DNA of 64,000 nucleotides from Pseudevernia furfuracea (Eukaryota; Ascomycota; Lecanoromycetes; Lecanorales; Parmeliaceae), in contig JAIUPT010000050.1 in assembly GCA_022315425.1 (NCBI GenBank), positions 1,488,001-1,552,000 of the forward strand, written 5' to 3'. Numbering within the stretch: the first letter of the stretch is position 1; each line of letters opens with the position of its first letter. Shown here piece by piece: positions 21,908-33,722 of the stretch. The notes under the pieces were generated by a model. That model was not told the DNA's origin. It was given only the letters and a program-made list of their open reading frames with translations, and did not search any database. Position numbers and translations under genes: made by a program.

Positions 21908-24900
21908 CTAGTGGTGCCTTTCATGCAAATAGACAACAGTAGTCCAACCCTGACAGCACCAAGTAGTCATCGCGTGCTCACACCACGGACACTTCACTGC
22001 GGTCTCCAATCTCGCCCCTGTCAACTTGACCTTGCCTTTGCCTCCGGCAACGTTCTCATCCTTATGTAGCTCTTTCGGCAGAGCCATGGCCTCATAGAGT
22101 CTGCTTGGTAGGTCATGCCAGAATTTGCACTTGCAGCAGATAACGAAGAGCTTGGCAATCGGTTTCGCCTCCATACCCTCCGCTAGAGCGCCTTTTCCGA
22201 AGGAGACAGTACCAACCTCCGTGGCGGATCGATTGAATGTTCGTCCTGGGACAGGGAACTGAGATGGTACGCGGAGTGTCGAGCGAGGTATGAGTTCCAG
22301 ATCTGGAGCATTGGGAGAGTTCGGTGGTTTAGCAGCCATAGACTTGATGGTGGCATAGTCTTTTGGGACAGGTGGGATGCGATCTTTCCGGACAGGTAAG
22401 AACTGAGGTTGACGCTTGACAAGTGGCTGATGCTTGAGCTCGGGTAGGAAGTCGAGCGACGGCAGGGGATTTGTGACCGTGGTCTGAGTTTGTAGCTGAG
22501 GATTCGAGCGAGGCCGCTTGATTGATGTCTTTCGTATCAAGCCTTCTTCTGTTGTACTCTCGACGACGACTTCTGGAAGAGGTTTAGTAGTTGGCACTGC
22601 CTTGCTAGTTGTACTTTCTGGGGCAGGTGCGTCCTTGGCAGCAGGTGGAATGTCAGGTAGAGCTTTATTTGCGGTCACCTGGTTTATATGCTTGCTCTCT
22701 GGCTCGGCTTGAAGATGCAGCTTCCTACTATCTTCGTTGCCTCCGGCCTGCTTGGCAGCGGTATTAATTGAGCTCAAAACGGGCTCAGTCGTCGATTTAG
22801 GCGACATTGGCGACGGTAGGTTATCACTCAATACCGTAGAGGATGGTGTGCGACTGCTGGCATGCGATTGTACGAGGTTGGGCTCCGACAAGTCCTCTCT
22901 GGGCTGACTCCGAGCGGAGCTCTCAGACCTCTTCCTGCCACTCGCGTGTACTTGGGTTGGTTTCGCTTCTTGGGATATGCGTCTCCCTTTTGAACTCTTA
23001 CCAGGAGGCTCTTCAATCACGGTTACAGCCGGAGAAACAGATTGAAGGGCTACCGTGTTACTCTGAACATTATCTGGGACGGAGATCTGGGAAGGTGTCA
23101 TTTTCGAACGCCGCCGGAAACCAATATTCATGAAACCGGGAGCTGTTTGGGTCTTGTTGAGCGAGACAGAATTTCGGACACTGAGCGAAGACGAAGGACT
23201 TCGTGTGCCTTCTTGTCCTTTTTGAGTGGGTTCTGTATGAGCGGGCTTTAACGAGCTGAAAGGCGCGCCGTCCGCCTGCTGCTTCACCGGAAATTGCTGC
23301 TTCACTTTGGACAGCTCTACATCCGACTGCATCGCGGAGTCACTTGTCATCGGACTAACAGGAACACGGTCAGTAGCGGTATCCGGTGCAACAGACACGG
23401 TGTTACTATGCTGCTGTCGAGCATCGCGTGCTGTTAATCTTAAACCTGCTTGCTGGTCATCGTCTCCCCCGAGCGCCCCAAACTTTGCTGCCATGTCATT
23501 CGCATCTTTCACTGCTTGCTCATCTTCAAAGCCTGCTATGGAACGCTGCTGCTGGTACATGCGCTGCTTGTGCACATAGCTACTGCCGTCATGAGACGAC
23601 CTCTGTGGACTCCGTGGAAGTGGGATTTTTTGATTTGGCCTCTGGTGGTGGCTTGCCATGATGGCCTCCATTTCTCCCGCAAGGTCATTTTGAAATTTGG
23701 GGCTTGCCTTCGGAGAATGAGCTGGATTTCTATGTTCTTTCAGTGTCTCATTCTGTCCGTGTTTAGCCCTGGGCTCAGAACTGTCTTTCCTCTTTGCTGG
23801 TGGCCGTTGTGGGCTCCTAGGCGCTGATTGCTGTGTAACGCTTATAAGGTTGGGTTCGGTAACACTTCTGCCGAAGGTTGGAGTGGTTGGTACATGCAGC
23901 GCCTTTGGTTCATTGGACTTGTTGTGTTCGGGCTCGGTTGGAGACCCTTCCAAACGATAGGCGAAGGATATGACTTCCCTCGTATATGCATCTTCGCTTC
24001 CCCAGGAAATGGTTTTGTCGGTGCCGGATGAGGTCCTTCGGGAAGACCACCCAAAGTTGGGAAGCTTGGGCGCAGCTGAGCTTACATAGGGGTGCCACTG
24101 CCCTGAATTACGCGCAAGTTCGGGCGCTTCCTCGGTGCTGGTGGCAGGCGTCGATCGTGAACGCGACTGCGAATCCATTGAGCCTATGGAGATTCCAGAG
24201 AGCCTTTTCTCTTCTTGAGAAGACCGTCTTGTGTTTTCGCCGGAGGATGTACGCGAAGATATCATAGACACCCATGAACTCCTCCGCAGTGCTTGAGGCA
24301 TTTTTTGGGTCTCCATTGCTGCTGGGGGCGGATTCCTGCTCAAGCGCTTTCCCGCTTTGATGTCCGCCGCCCTTTGTCTCTCTTGATCTTGCTTCAACCT
24401 TTTCTCAATCTCTTTCCGCTCCTTCTCCATCCTCTTCTTTTCTTTTCTTCTTTTTTTCTCGCCATGATCGGACCAGCTCGGAGACAGGCATATTTCTGCA
24501 GGTGTAGGGTCCTCGTGGTCCTTCGAAGTGTTGATCTTCAATGGTGCCAAAGATGGCATTGGCTTCCCGGAAGGTCTTGCGTCAACTGATAATGAAGGTA
24601 CAGTTTGGGAGCGTGGCATGAGAGAAGGGCGATGTGATGATTGAGGCGCGGCCAAAGGCGACTTTGGAGTCGTTTCAGGTGAAGGCGATACTTGATCTGG
24701 GTGTCCAGGGACAGATGTTCGTTTTGGGGAAAGCAGAATGGTGGGATTGGCGGATGAGGATCGTTTTTGCTAAAGAAGACTTAGTCAGTACGTTTGCCAT
24801 TGCAAAAGTTAAGCAGACAAGGGTTTGTGAGGGCCGTGCCATCGGCAAACAAGGCTTGTAAATCCAAGAAGGGTTTGGTCTACCTTGCTTTGCTTCTCCA

Positions 24901-24979
24901 TTTGGAGCATGCGAGACAGTATATCTTTTCCTAAAGATATGCGCTGTGCAGGCCGTGCGGGCTGAGGAGCTGTGGCCAT
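21908..24979 (-). CDS. Large low-complexity fungal protein with a C-terminal Cys cluster
   Basis: Exons on the minus strand are 24979-24884 (exactly 32 codons) and 24769-21908, with a 114-bp intron (GTAGAC...TTTAG), giving 985 aa. The short first exon (MATAPQPARPAQRISLGKD) is inferred from an in-phase join and an ATG with no good alternative. The central about 750 residues are rich in Ser, Pro, Gln and Lys, with a charged coiled-coil-like run (KKRRKEKKRMEKERKEIEKR) near residue 140. The C-terminus is different: ICCKCKFWHDLPSRLYEAM, then VKCPWCEHAMTTWCCQGW. This C-x2-C / C-x2-C plus CC arrangement looks like a zinc ribbon or metal-binding module. I do not recognise a named family; a disordered scaffold with a folded C-terminal domain fits best. 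Confidence 0.75.
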
Positions 24980-26444
24980 GTCGCAGGAAATTCAAACGAG
25001 AGATATGCCAGGATTTTTCAGGCTCAAGAAGCGGGTTTGTTCTGAGCCAATGGGTGAGGGAGCGGAACCGCCTAATGTAGGTTGGCCGATATGTAGGCGT
25101 GCCTCGCTGGAACGATGGGTGCAACGAATGATAGGTGTGAGAGTGCCACCCCCAAGATTAAAGAAGCGAGTGCAGAGTGCGGGATATCTGCAAGAAGTGC
25201 AGCATGTTGGTCGATTGCATATGAGACTGAGAAGTTTGCTTTATTTTCTATTTCCTCTTCAATTTCTGGGATAGAGGCGCAAGGGAACGAGTGGATCGGA
25301 AGTCAACAAAAGTCGAGTCCCGCCGTACAGGACTACAGGTACTCTAGGTGACATCCGACTCCCGCTTTCTGCCAAGTTGAGCGAAATGAATGAGTAGAGG
25401 AAGAAAAGAAGGGAAGAGGAGGAAGAAGAGGAAGAAGAAGGATGAGATTAAGGAGGAGAAGTAATAAGTAAGTCCATCTCATTCCAAGACATCATGACAT
25501 GAGCAGAAAGTTGAATTCTACCTTACTCTGAAGATCAGCCCTACCGATAAAACTACGGTAAAACAGGAGATGATAAGCGACTCTACATTTATGAGCGACC
25601 TATTGCTGTATTGCTGTTGTTGTCTCTGTGTCTTATATTATGTATGCAATCTCGGATTACTGAAGGATCACGAATACCTTTCCTACTTTGTACACGTACA
25701 TGAGAAGTGCGTGAACAGCATATGTAACTTGTAAGTACAGTACCGAGTGCATAAAGTTTCTCTCTTATTAATGCCAAGCTACCAGGCTAGCAATGCAAAT
25801 TATGCAAGTCATGCTCTAGTCTAATGGCGCTAAACATCCCTGCGCATACACACATTTTGGCAATTGGCATGACCCTCGGCCTTCCCCGGGGAATCCATTT
25901 TCCCTTCAAAGCACCAAAGAGAAAATAGAAAATACCTACTACCTACCCATGTATGCTTGAAAACCACCAGCTGCTTGCTTTCACAAGTCACAATACCCTC
26001 CTTCACACTATACCTAGCTGTATTCATCCCAGTTGAGCGATTCGGTACCTAGCTACACAACGAGTAGTATGACACCGCCAAGCATGACGGCCATAGCGTC
26101 GCCCTCCCCAACAAAATCTGTCTTTTCTTCCTCGAAATGCCACCTTCCCCCATCTCACCTGCCCTGGCGCGATATTGAGCTGTAACTGCCCTTCCCAGAC
26201 GTCAGCTACGACTGCCTTCGTCCGAAGCTGATACAGCAAACGCCCTCGAAGTTTCACATGTCCGGCACGCTCGAAAGCTAGAGTGTTGAGAAAGAGAGGA
26301 GCATAGTTGCCCGAAAATGACATAACGACAGACTTGACAGAGTGAGAGAGAAGGGCAGAATGCGTAACAAGTGACTGGATCAGCAACTCTTCTTAGAAGG
26401 CACCGCAGATGATCTGTTAGGGACAAGGACCGGGTCAAATGCTT
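24980..26444. other. Intergenic, no supported gene
   Basis: Contains a purine-rich stretch (GAGGAAGAAGAGGAAGAAGAAG) near 25418-25460 and a few short frames without domains. A 120-codon minus-strand frame (26024-26386) has no recognisable motif and may be 3' flank of the bZIP gene. Confidence 0.45.
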
Positions 26445-27941
26445 TTACAGACGGCTACTTGGATCTTCGAAGGAGTTGTTCATCTCCACATCAGAGGCTT
26501 TCGAAACGTTCGTGGTCTCATGCCAAAAAAATTGATTGCCTCTTGAGTATGGCTTATTCGGCCAATATACATCCGTACTTTCAGGAGTATGTGGCCCTCC
26601 GCTGCTATTTAGCGACGGAGAACCATAGGGAGAGTTCACTGCAGGAAGCAATGTTTCTTCGGAGCCAAAAGAAGGACCGAACTGTACAGAATATTGGCCA
26701 TCCAGGTAAAGCCCTTTATTGCGCAAGAACTGCTCCATATTGTTGTCCAGAACGTCAACCCAATGTTGCTGTACCGGTTTGATGTTGTTAAGGCCCCGCG
26801 TATTCGATTTTGGGCCCTCACTCTGAAGCTGCTGCATATTCTCAGTCCCTGTCCATTCCGACAGAGGCAAATTGTTGTCCAACTCAAACTGTGCTGGCGG
26901 GGCGGCAATCTCACCGGCATATTCTTCCTCTTCGTCTTCTTCTTCGCCAAACGTTGTCTGATATCCGAGCATTGACGCTGGTTCTGGGCCAGACTCCCTT
27001 CCCTGTCGTCGAATTCTGGGTTCAGCAGCCACCGGTTGGATAGACCTCCCAAGGTCATTCTCATCTCCTTCAACATCCGATTCTTCGGTGCTGTTCTTTG
27101 CAAGCTCACTCAGTCTTTCCGCTGTTGATTTGAGGTGTCTCGCTAGTGCCGGCGCTCCTTTCTGAATCCCGGAAGCAATGGCTCTATCATTAAAGTCGAG
27201 AAACGTCTTGTGCATGTCTTCAATCGTCTTTTCCAAGGATGAGACTCGACCGTTGAGACCAGAAATGGTCGTCTCTTTTCGTTGGCGGTACGCGCGCTGA
27301 GCAAGTCTGATCTGGGTACGTCGGCGCTGGATAAAGTCAGTTCAAAAGTGCATTGACGCCTCCAGCTCGAAGTCTGTGTGGTACAGGTCCAGGGGTGGAA
27401 GCACTTCGCTGAGGATCATGTCGAAACACGAAAGGAAGCATACTTCGGCCGCGGTTTGATCCTTGGTGTCAAGCCTGGGTCTGCCCCGTTGGCGAGCACT
27501 GTTCGCTTCATCTGCGCTTGTACCTTTCAAGGATTCTTTCCTCGATCTCCGGGTTCTCGTGCCGGCTGGCGGACTGGGTGTATTTGTCCTGGGTCTGTTG
27601 TCCGCGGTGATGCCAAACAGCGGAGCATGCTCTCTTCCGCGCTGCATCGGGTTGACTTGCGCATAGTCCCTCTGGTAGTTCTCGGCTGACAAAACGTCAA
27701 GATCCATTGGAGTCTGCGGATAGTAGGGCGAATAGCCGGTAGGCTCGACGGGTTGAGGAGCAGAATCCCTATAGTTCAGTGAGGGTTCGAGGCCTAGCCT
27801 TACTTGCGCGTTTTCATTCGGATTATTGCTATAGTATGGAGATTGGGTGAAGTAAGAGTCTCCCAAGAAGCCAAGGGGACTGAACTCATAATATTCGTCA
27901 TCTCTCCTGCTTGCTGACTCGGCCTCGCGCCCTCGGTCCAT
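26445..27941 (-). CDS. bZIP transcription factor
   Basis: Exons on the minus strand are 27941-27444 and 27326-26445 (117-bp intron, GTATGC...TCCAG), giving 459 aa. The basic region starts exactly at the second exon: RRRTQIRLAQRAYRQRKETT, followed by a leucine-zipper-like stretch (SGLNGRVSSLEKTIEDM) around residues 167-205. The arrangement matches the fungal bZIP subfamily in which the usual invariant Asn of N-x-A-A-x-x-(S/C)-R is changed. Both flanks are acidic or Ser/Pro-rich and probably disordered, with an acidic cluster (EEEDEEEEY). The start at 27941 (MDRGREAES) is preferred over in-frame upstream Met codons, whose predicted N-terminus looks like UTR. Target genes unknown. Confidence 0.85.
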
Positions 27942-30900
27942 GACAAATGCTGTTTTTCTGCGATTACTGATCACGAATGCACACTTCTGCTCCAGCGTCA
28001 GCGTTGTCCAATCGCGTTCCATGAGGCTTGCCCTGACCCTCGGCAACGAAAGCCAGACGCTAACCCCTTTCGTGGCCGCTACTCCGTCCTTTCGGGTTTC
28101 ACAGCTACCGTTCGGAGAGACAGATGTTAATATAGCGTAAAGAGAGGGAAGCACAAATCTATTGATTCGAGAGTGGGGCATGACTTCATATAGGAACTTC
28201 AGCCTCGGCTCCACTCTGATGCAAGTTGGGGCTGACAAAAGCCTGTGAAGATCAAGATATCAAACTTCGGGAAGCTCACCGCCACCGCATGCACTCTAAT
28301 ACTACCTGGGTACCTTGTTCAGCTAATATCCAAGAATCCTGCCATGTGGCCATCACTCGTGCTACGCAGCCCTAAATCTGCACCTTTACGAAGGACCCGT
28401 CAAACCTACCCGAGGCAGCCAGAGCAGCAATACTTGGATTGGAAAACAGCTCTCATGGTACTTGGAGGCCCTGCATTGCTTCCCGGAAGTCTCGATAGAT
28501 CATAGACCCTCAAATCTTTCTGCACGTCACTGAGACTGCTCAAATTGCGCTCGTTCAGCCTACTAAAATCGATTTCAGCTACCATTAATCAATTCCAACG
28601 AGACATTTCTGCTCATAATTGCCTTATTCTAGTATGATGCAACATCAGTAACTGCATGAAAGAGTGCAGTCTTACTGAGATCAATGACTGGTTAGCCCAT
28701 GCTTACCTGAGTCTGGTCTGGTGCTTGCAGCTGTACCCGACCACATTTAAGTTATGAGCTCCTTCCACCTGTCTTCCTATGTTTCAACACTGGATTTTCA
28801 AATTGTTGAGCGACGCCTGTCTGGAAGGCCAAAGAGCCAGAAGGAGGTGCCTGGATGAGCTTCAGAATGCCTCTGAGACGGCCAAAGATCTTTTATGAAA
28901 GCCTTCCCACTAATTTGAAAGCTTTCAGGACTACTCAAGAAGTCTCAAAGGTTCAGTGCGAATAAACAGCTATCTTCGCAAGGGATAGGGTAATCAGCTT
29001 TGACGGGGAAAGCTCGTGAGGGGGACAGCCAAGCTTCACCCCACAGAGGAAGGCCACGCCCCAAAGGAATATCTGCGCTGGTTCAATTGGAGGGAATCCG
29101 TGAGTGTAAGGTCTTGCTTATCTTCCCCACCTCTCTCGAATTGCAGGGCATCCAAAAGAATGGAAGATCAGCGAGCGAACTCGCATGAACTCAGTACACG
29201 AAGTGCTTTTTCTTGAGTGGCAGAAAGAGCGTTTGGTGACACTATCGCCGAGCACCTTGGCGAACTTAGCTCTGTGAACGGCGGGCAAGGTCATAAACCC
29301 GGCTTAGTGTCTCCACCTGCGTCTTGGTCATCTAGGCCTGAACGAATGAAGGATCGTCCTGAGACCACTTTAGCCCAGTGGTGGCCAATCAAGTCATTTC
29401 AAAAACGAACAATACATTCCCACGAATAAGTACTCCGGAACGAAGAAGGGTACGTTTCCGTCCACTTGGGGAATCTGCATGGGCGTTGTGGAGTCTGTGA
29501 ACCAAATTTAGGCTGTGCACCCATTGGCCGTAATCGGGAGCAGCTCACTGGTCCAAGAGGATGGGCTGCATGCGTCAAGGTGCAAGCTTACATCACGAGG
29601 CGCTCGACAAGATGATCTAGTCTCTATCCGAATCCTCCGGTGTTCTTTTTAGAGCTTCGCCAGGAAATGCAGGGCCTTCTAGCGGTGTGCATGAACAGCT
29701 TTGTTAGGAATTTCCCATGAGCTGAAGTCTCTACGATGCCACGGTCTGGATCACCACGTTGCATCACAGCCACTCCTGGAACTACTGGGTCGGCTGGACT
29801 TTCCACTTGGGATCATTTCTCCTGTGTCTTCCAGGCAGATGCTTGCTAAAGGTCACTCGCTCATGGGGCTCTAGCAAAAGTTTATTAGGGGAGCCAATAA
29901 TCCAGCGCTCCTGATAGAGCCGTCACCACCCGGCTTAAAGTATTTAAGATACATTCTCCAGGGTTACTCTATCTGATCTGACTGACCGTCCTTCAATCTC
30001 AGGAGTTCAGCCATGGAGAAGTAACAAAACGAGTGAGTAAAGAACTGCGCCTGAACATGTTATTGCGGCCACGACTGCCTGAAATCCTTTTTGTCGCTTT
30101 TCTGTCTTTTATAATCTCGGCTTTTTCTTTTTTCTTAAATCCGAGTTTTCTTGCGCATCATGCATGCTTTGTGTGGCAAATCTCAAACGTTACTCTTTCG
30201 AAGCTCGTGATTACCGAGCATCGCGAGAGTCTATGCACACGAATGCGAATGCGAAGGAGGCCAGCCCTGCCAAGCCAAGAGATCAACAGATGAGAATTGT
30301 GTTGAGGGACTCAATGGAGAACGTCCAAGCGAGCAGTGGCTACCGTGTCCATGATACCATACCTTCCTCCTCATTACAAACCACAATGGCCGAAGTCACC
30401 GACACTCTTTGAGATGTGTAAGTACCACCACGACTAGCGGCGCTTAAATAAGGCCGAGCGAGGTACAGCAAAGCCTCGATCTCTCGAAGAATACCGCCTT
30501 CTTGCAAGCGTGAAAAAGCTGCAATATAATCAGCTTGCTCCAGCAATCATGATAGAGGAATCAAGAGACATTGATACCTGCGTTGAGAATTATAGATGGT
30601 TCTAGACCAGCGCAGTCTAGACACCATGACGGCATCCAGGCCTTCCCATACAGCCATGTATTGCCTTGCGTGCCTATGTTACATATAGCAAGATATTGCA
30701 CAGACTGTCAGGCGACCGCATGTGTCTCGCTCCCCTCCTGGCGAAGCCCATTCTTGGGGTCTGCAATGCAAGATCTACATTGACCCGAACTTCGTGCAGA
30801 TGGGCGAGACGAGGACGTCTTATTGCAACAAATTGAAACGATCTTGAAGGGTGGAGCACTCGTTGGACAATACCCGCGAGATCTGGCTTTACGGGTTGCC

Positions 30901-32849
30901 ACGATCAGCCACAAAACGCTTTTTAGGATTAGAGCATAACGGAGAGGAAAGAAACCACCCACCATGATGACGGCCATTTGAGTGGTATGATAAAACGTAA
31001 ATTTGCCAAGGCCTTCCTTTGGGAGGCATCTAAAGCTATGCAAGTGAACCAAAAGCTGCTTTTTTGGTGAACAAGGTCTACTACCGGGCTTTTCTCTACT
31101 CTCTAGATGCTCTTTGTAAAAATTCATAACATGAGTGAATCATCAGTTGACATACAAGGGTATTCAAGTAGGCTTTTTGGCCCACTCTAGCATGAAAGCG
31201 TGACTACCAGGCCACCAAGGCGCGAGGTCGCTAATTTTATGAAGGTAATTGGTGTTTGAGCCTTGGAACCAGTACGGTACCATGGGACTGACACCACTCG
31301 AATGTTTTTGGTCTCCGGAGTCAGAACCCAAGAGCTCGCTTAAATAGCTTTACAGTGCCTCTGTCCGCATGTACGTGGGCGCTTGTTGGGTTGCCCTTGC
31401 TAAGTTGCTGCCTAGAGATGTCTCCTTGGTTGAGTACTGCTTTGAGGTTTTCAGAGAACTCAACGCTCATTCTTTGTTGTACTGATCACAACAACTCCAT
31501 TATTCCCCTCAAATGGATGGACTAAACCGGTAAGGATTTATGAGCGCACGATGTCTGTCAGCCTGTCAGGTAAACAACTTATTGATCCTGACTCGGCACT
31601 TCAGGGGCAAACGGCCGCGCGCTAATCGCGCTCGGACCGCTGACCGACTTTGGTCTCACCTACTTAGGGTACTTATTCGTCTTTTGTTCTAGGCTCTGGC
31701 ACCATCAGGATTCTTGACTGGAACGCTTCATCCTCAGCGATCAAATCAATAGTCTCCTAGTCACACTCTTGATTAGTCGAGGATTCTGGCGTGTGGGCTT
31801 CGGATATGACCGGCTTCCTATGGTACGCCTTAACGAATCCATAAACAGCGACCCAAGGAAGCCCAATGACATGGAAGGGAAAGAGGCGGTCGAGGTGTGG
31901 GAGCAAGGCGATCGGAAGTGCCGGGCCTGATTGACTTTCGCAACTGGTGCAAGGGAAGCTTAAATAATCGTGAAACAGCGAAACAGCACTGGAGACGTGG
32001 GAGTGATTATTATTGGAGAAGTCAACGGATCCAATTCTCGATCCCTCCAACGTCTTTTGAAGGATTTCAGCGCATGCTCGGGGAAATGACCGGTGAGCTT
32101 GGAGAGGATGACTACAAGGTCTCTAGTAATCTATGCATCCTACGAAAGTAAATGCGCAAATATGACCCAAAAGAAGAGCCGACGGGTCGTGCACAGGCAA
32201 TATGAGTTACGAGCACAATGCAGTCAAGGTACCCAAAGCTTTGCGAAATTTCATTCATCATACTCATTGTAGACTGGAAGTTCACACTTGCGGGAACACT
32301 GAATTTCTTGTCAAGCGTGGTGCAATTGCACAAGGACCAAGAAGCTGTTCGCCAAGAATCTCGCCAACAGCAGCCTCATGGGCAACAGCGACAACACGGT
32401 GATTGGCGTCATTGTCGAAATCAAGGGTGAGGGGGGTCACAACGACAATGAGTACGATGTTGCGCGAGACGGAACATATGGGCCGCTGTAATCGTCTCTT
32501 CGGGTAATATCTACCCACATGTATGTGGTTTCGATAGGAACAATGAATTCGACGTGATCTCTAAACGGCCTGCAGGAGGATCCCCAACTGGGCGTAGACT
32601 TGGTCATGAGGTTGTCAATGATTCCGATAATAGACTGCCTGAGACGGAGAGGGAAGTGGCCAATCTTTGCATGAATCGGCCATTTCGGTCGCGGTAGATG
32701 ATTAAAGCTGTGACGACTGTACGATGGTTTGCTGTAATTCTTCCTTCAGTATATGGATGGGTCTAAGTGCCTTCCTGCAGTAGAGAGCCGTCGAGAGCAA
32801 CCCTAAAATTATCGGCATTTATTCCGTGACCCCCATCTACCTCTCAGCA
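27942..32849. other. About 4.9-kb region with no supported gene
   Basis: The only open frames are short (up to about 139 codons), on both strands, without domains or splice-joinable partners that I can see. A minus-strand frame at 31757-32050 has a short hydrophobic end (LPWVAVYGFVKAYH) but no family. No terminal repeats or transposase motifs were noticed, though decayed elements could be hidden. This is the largest gene-poor stretch in the window. Confidence 0.55.
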
Positions 32850-33722
32850 ATGCCTCCCACCAACCATCCACCCCACCAACCCCGCGTAGTCCTCTACCAC
32901 CAAACCCACTACCACGGAAACCGTTTCGTCTCCCTTCTGCCCCTTCTCACTGAAGCCGCCGATCTCGTTCCAATTACCCACCTGATCATCGCGGCCATCC
33001 ACCTCAATGACCCCCCCGGCCACATCAACCTCAACGATGACCCGCCAGACTCTTCCAAATACGACATCCTGTGGGAAGAAACCGCCATCATGCAAGACAT
33101 CGGCGTCAAGGTCCTCGGCATGCTGGGCGGTGCGGCCCAGGGCAGCTTCCGACGGCTCGACCGGAGCGAGTGGGAGTTCGAAGCCTACTACGTGCCCCTG
33201 CGGGACATGATCCGGCGGCACCGTCTCGACGGGCTGGACCTGGACGTCGAGGAGGAGATGTCCTTGCCCGGCGTCGTCCGCCTCATCGACCGCCTCAAGG
33301 CCGACTTCGGGTCCGACTTCCTCGTCACCCTCGCCCCCGTCGCCACCGCGCTCCAGGGCCGTCCCCACCTCTCCGGGTTCGCGTACGAAGCGCTGGAGAC
33401 GATGCGCGGGGCCAGTATCGCGTGGTACAACACGCAGTTTTACAACAATTGGGGCCGGCTCGAGTCCTTTGTCGACTACGATGCCATATTGCGGCGGGGA
33501 TGGAGGGCGGAGAAGGTGGTGGTGGGCGCGTTGACCAGCCCGGGCAATGGGAATGGGTTCGTTGATCCCGAGGACCTGAAGAGGACGGTGACGGCGTTGA
33601 ATCAGTTCTACAGAGGGTTCGGTGGGGTGATGGGGTGGGAATATTTCAATAGCCAGCCTGGGGGTGAAGGGAGGCCCTGGGTGTGGGCGATGGGGATGAT
33701 GGAAAGTGTGAGGAACTGTTGA
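32850..33722 (+). CDS. Glycoside hydrolase family 18 (chitinase-like), intracellular
   Basis: A single exon gives 290 aa from the ATG at 32850; the frame is open a little upstream from a GTG, but the ATG is the natural start. The GH18 catalytic motif D-x-x-D-x-D-x-E is present as LDGLDLDVEEEMS near residue 135. The substrate-floor segment WYNTQFYNNWG and the last-strand Trp in GGVMGWEYFNSQP are also visible. Typical roles are cleavage of chitin or the chitobiose core of N-glycans. No signal peptide is present, so it is probably not secreted. The gene has no intron and is strikingly GC-rich at third positions compared with its surroundings, which also creates a long antisense frame. Substrate is unknown. 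Confidence 0.85.
   Translation: MPPTNHPPHQPRVVLYHQTHYHGNRFVSLLPLLTEAADLVPITHLIIAAIHLNDPPGHINLNDDPPDSSKYDILWEETAIMQDIGVKVLGMLGGAAQGSFRRLDRSEWEFEAYYVPLRDMIRRHRLDGLDLDVEEEMSLPGVVRLIDRLKADFGSDFLVTLAPVATALQGRPHLSGFAYEALETMRGASIAWYNTQFYNNWGRLESFVDYDAILRRGWRAEKVVVGALTSPGNGNGFVDPEDLKRTVTALNQFYRGFGGVMGWEYFNSQPGGEGRPWVWAMGMMESVRNC

Noticed and set aside
26024..26386. 120-codon minus-strand frame downstream of the bZIP gene
   Set aside because: No motif and no splice link to a gene; probably 3' flank.
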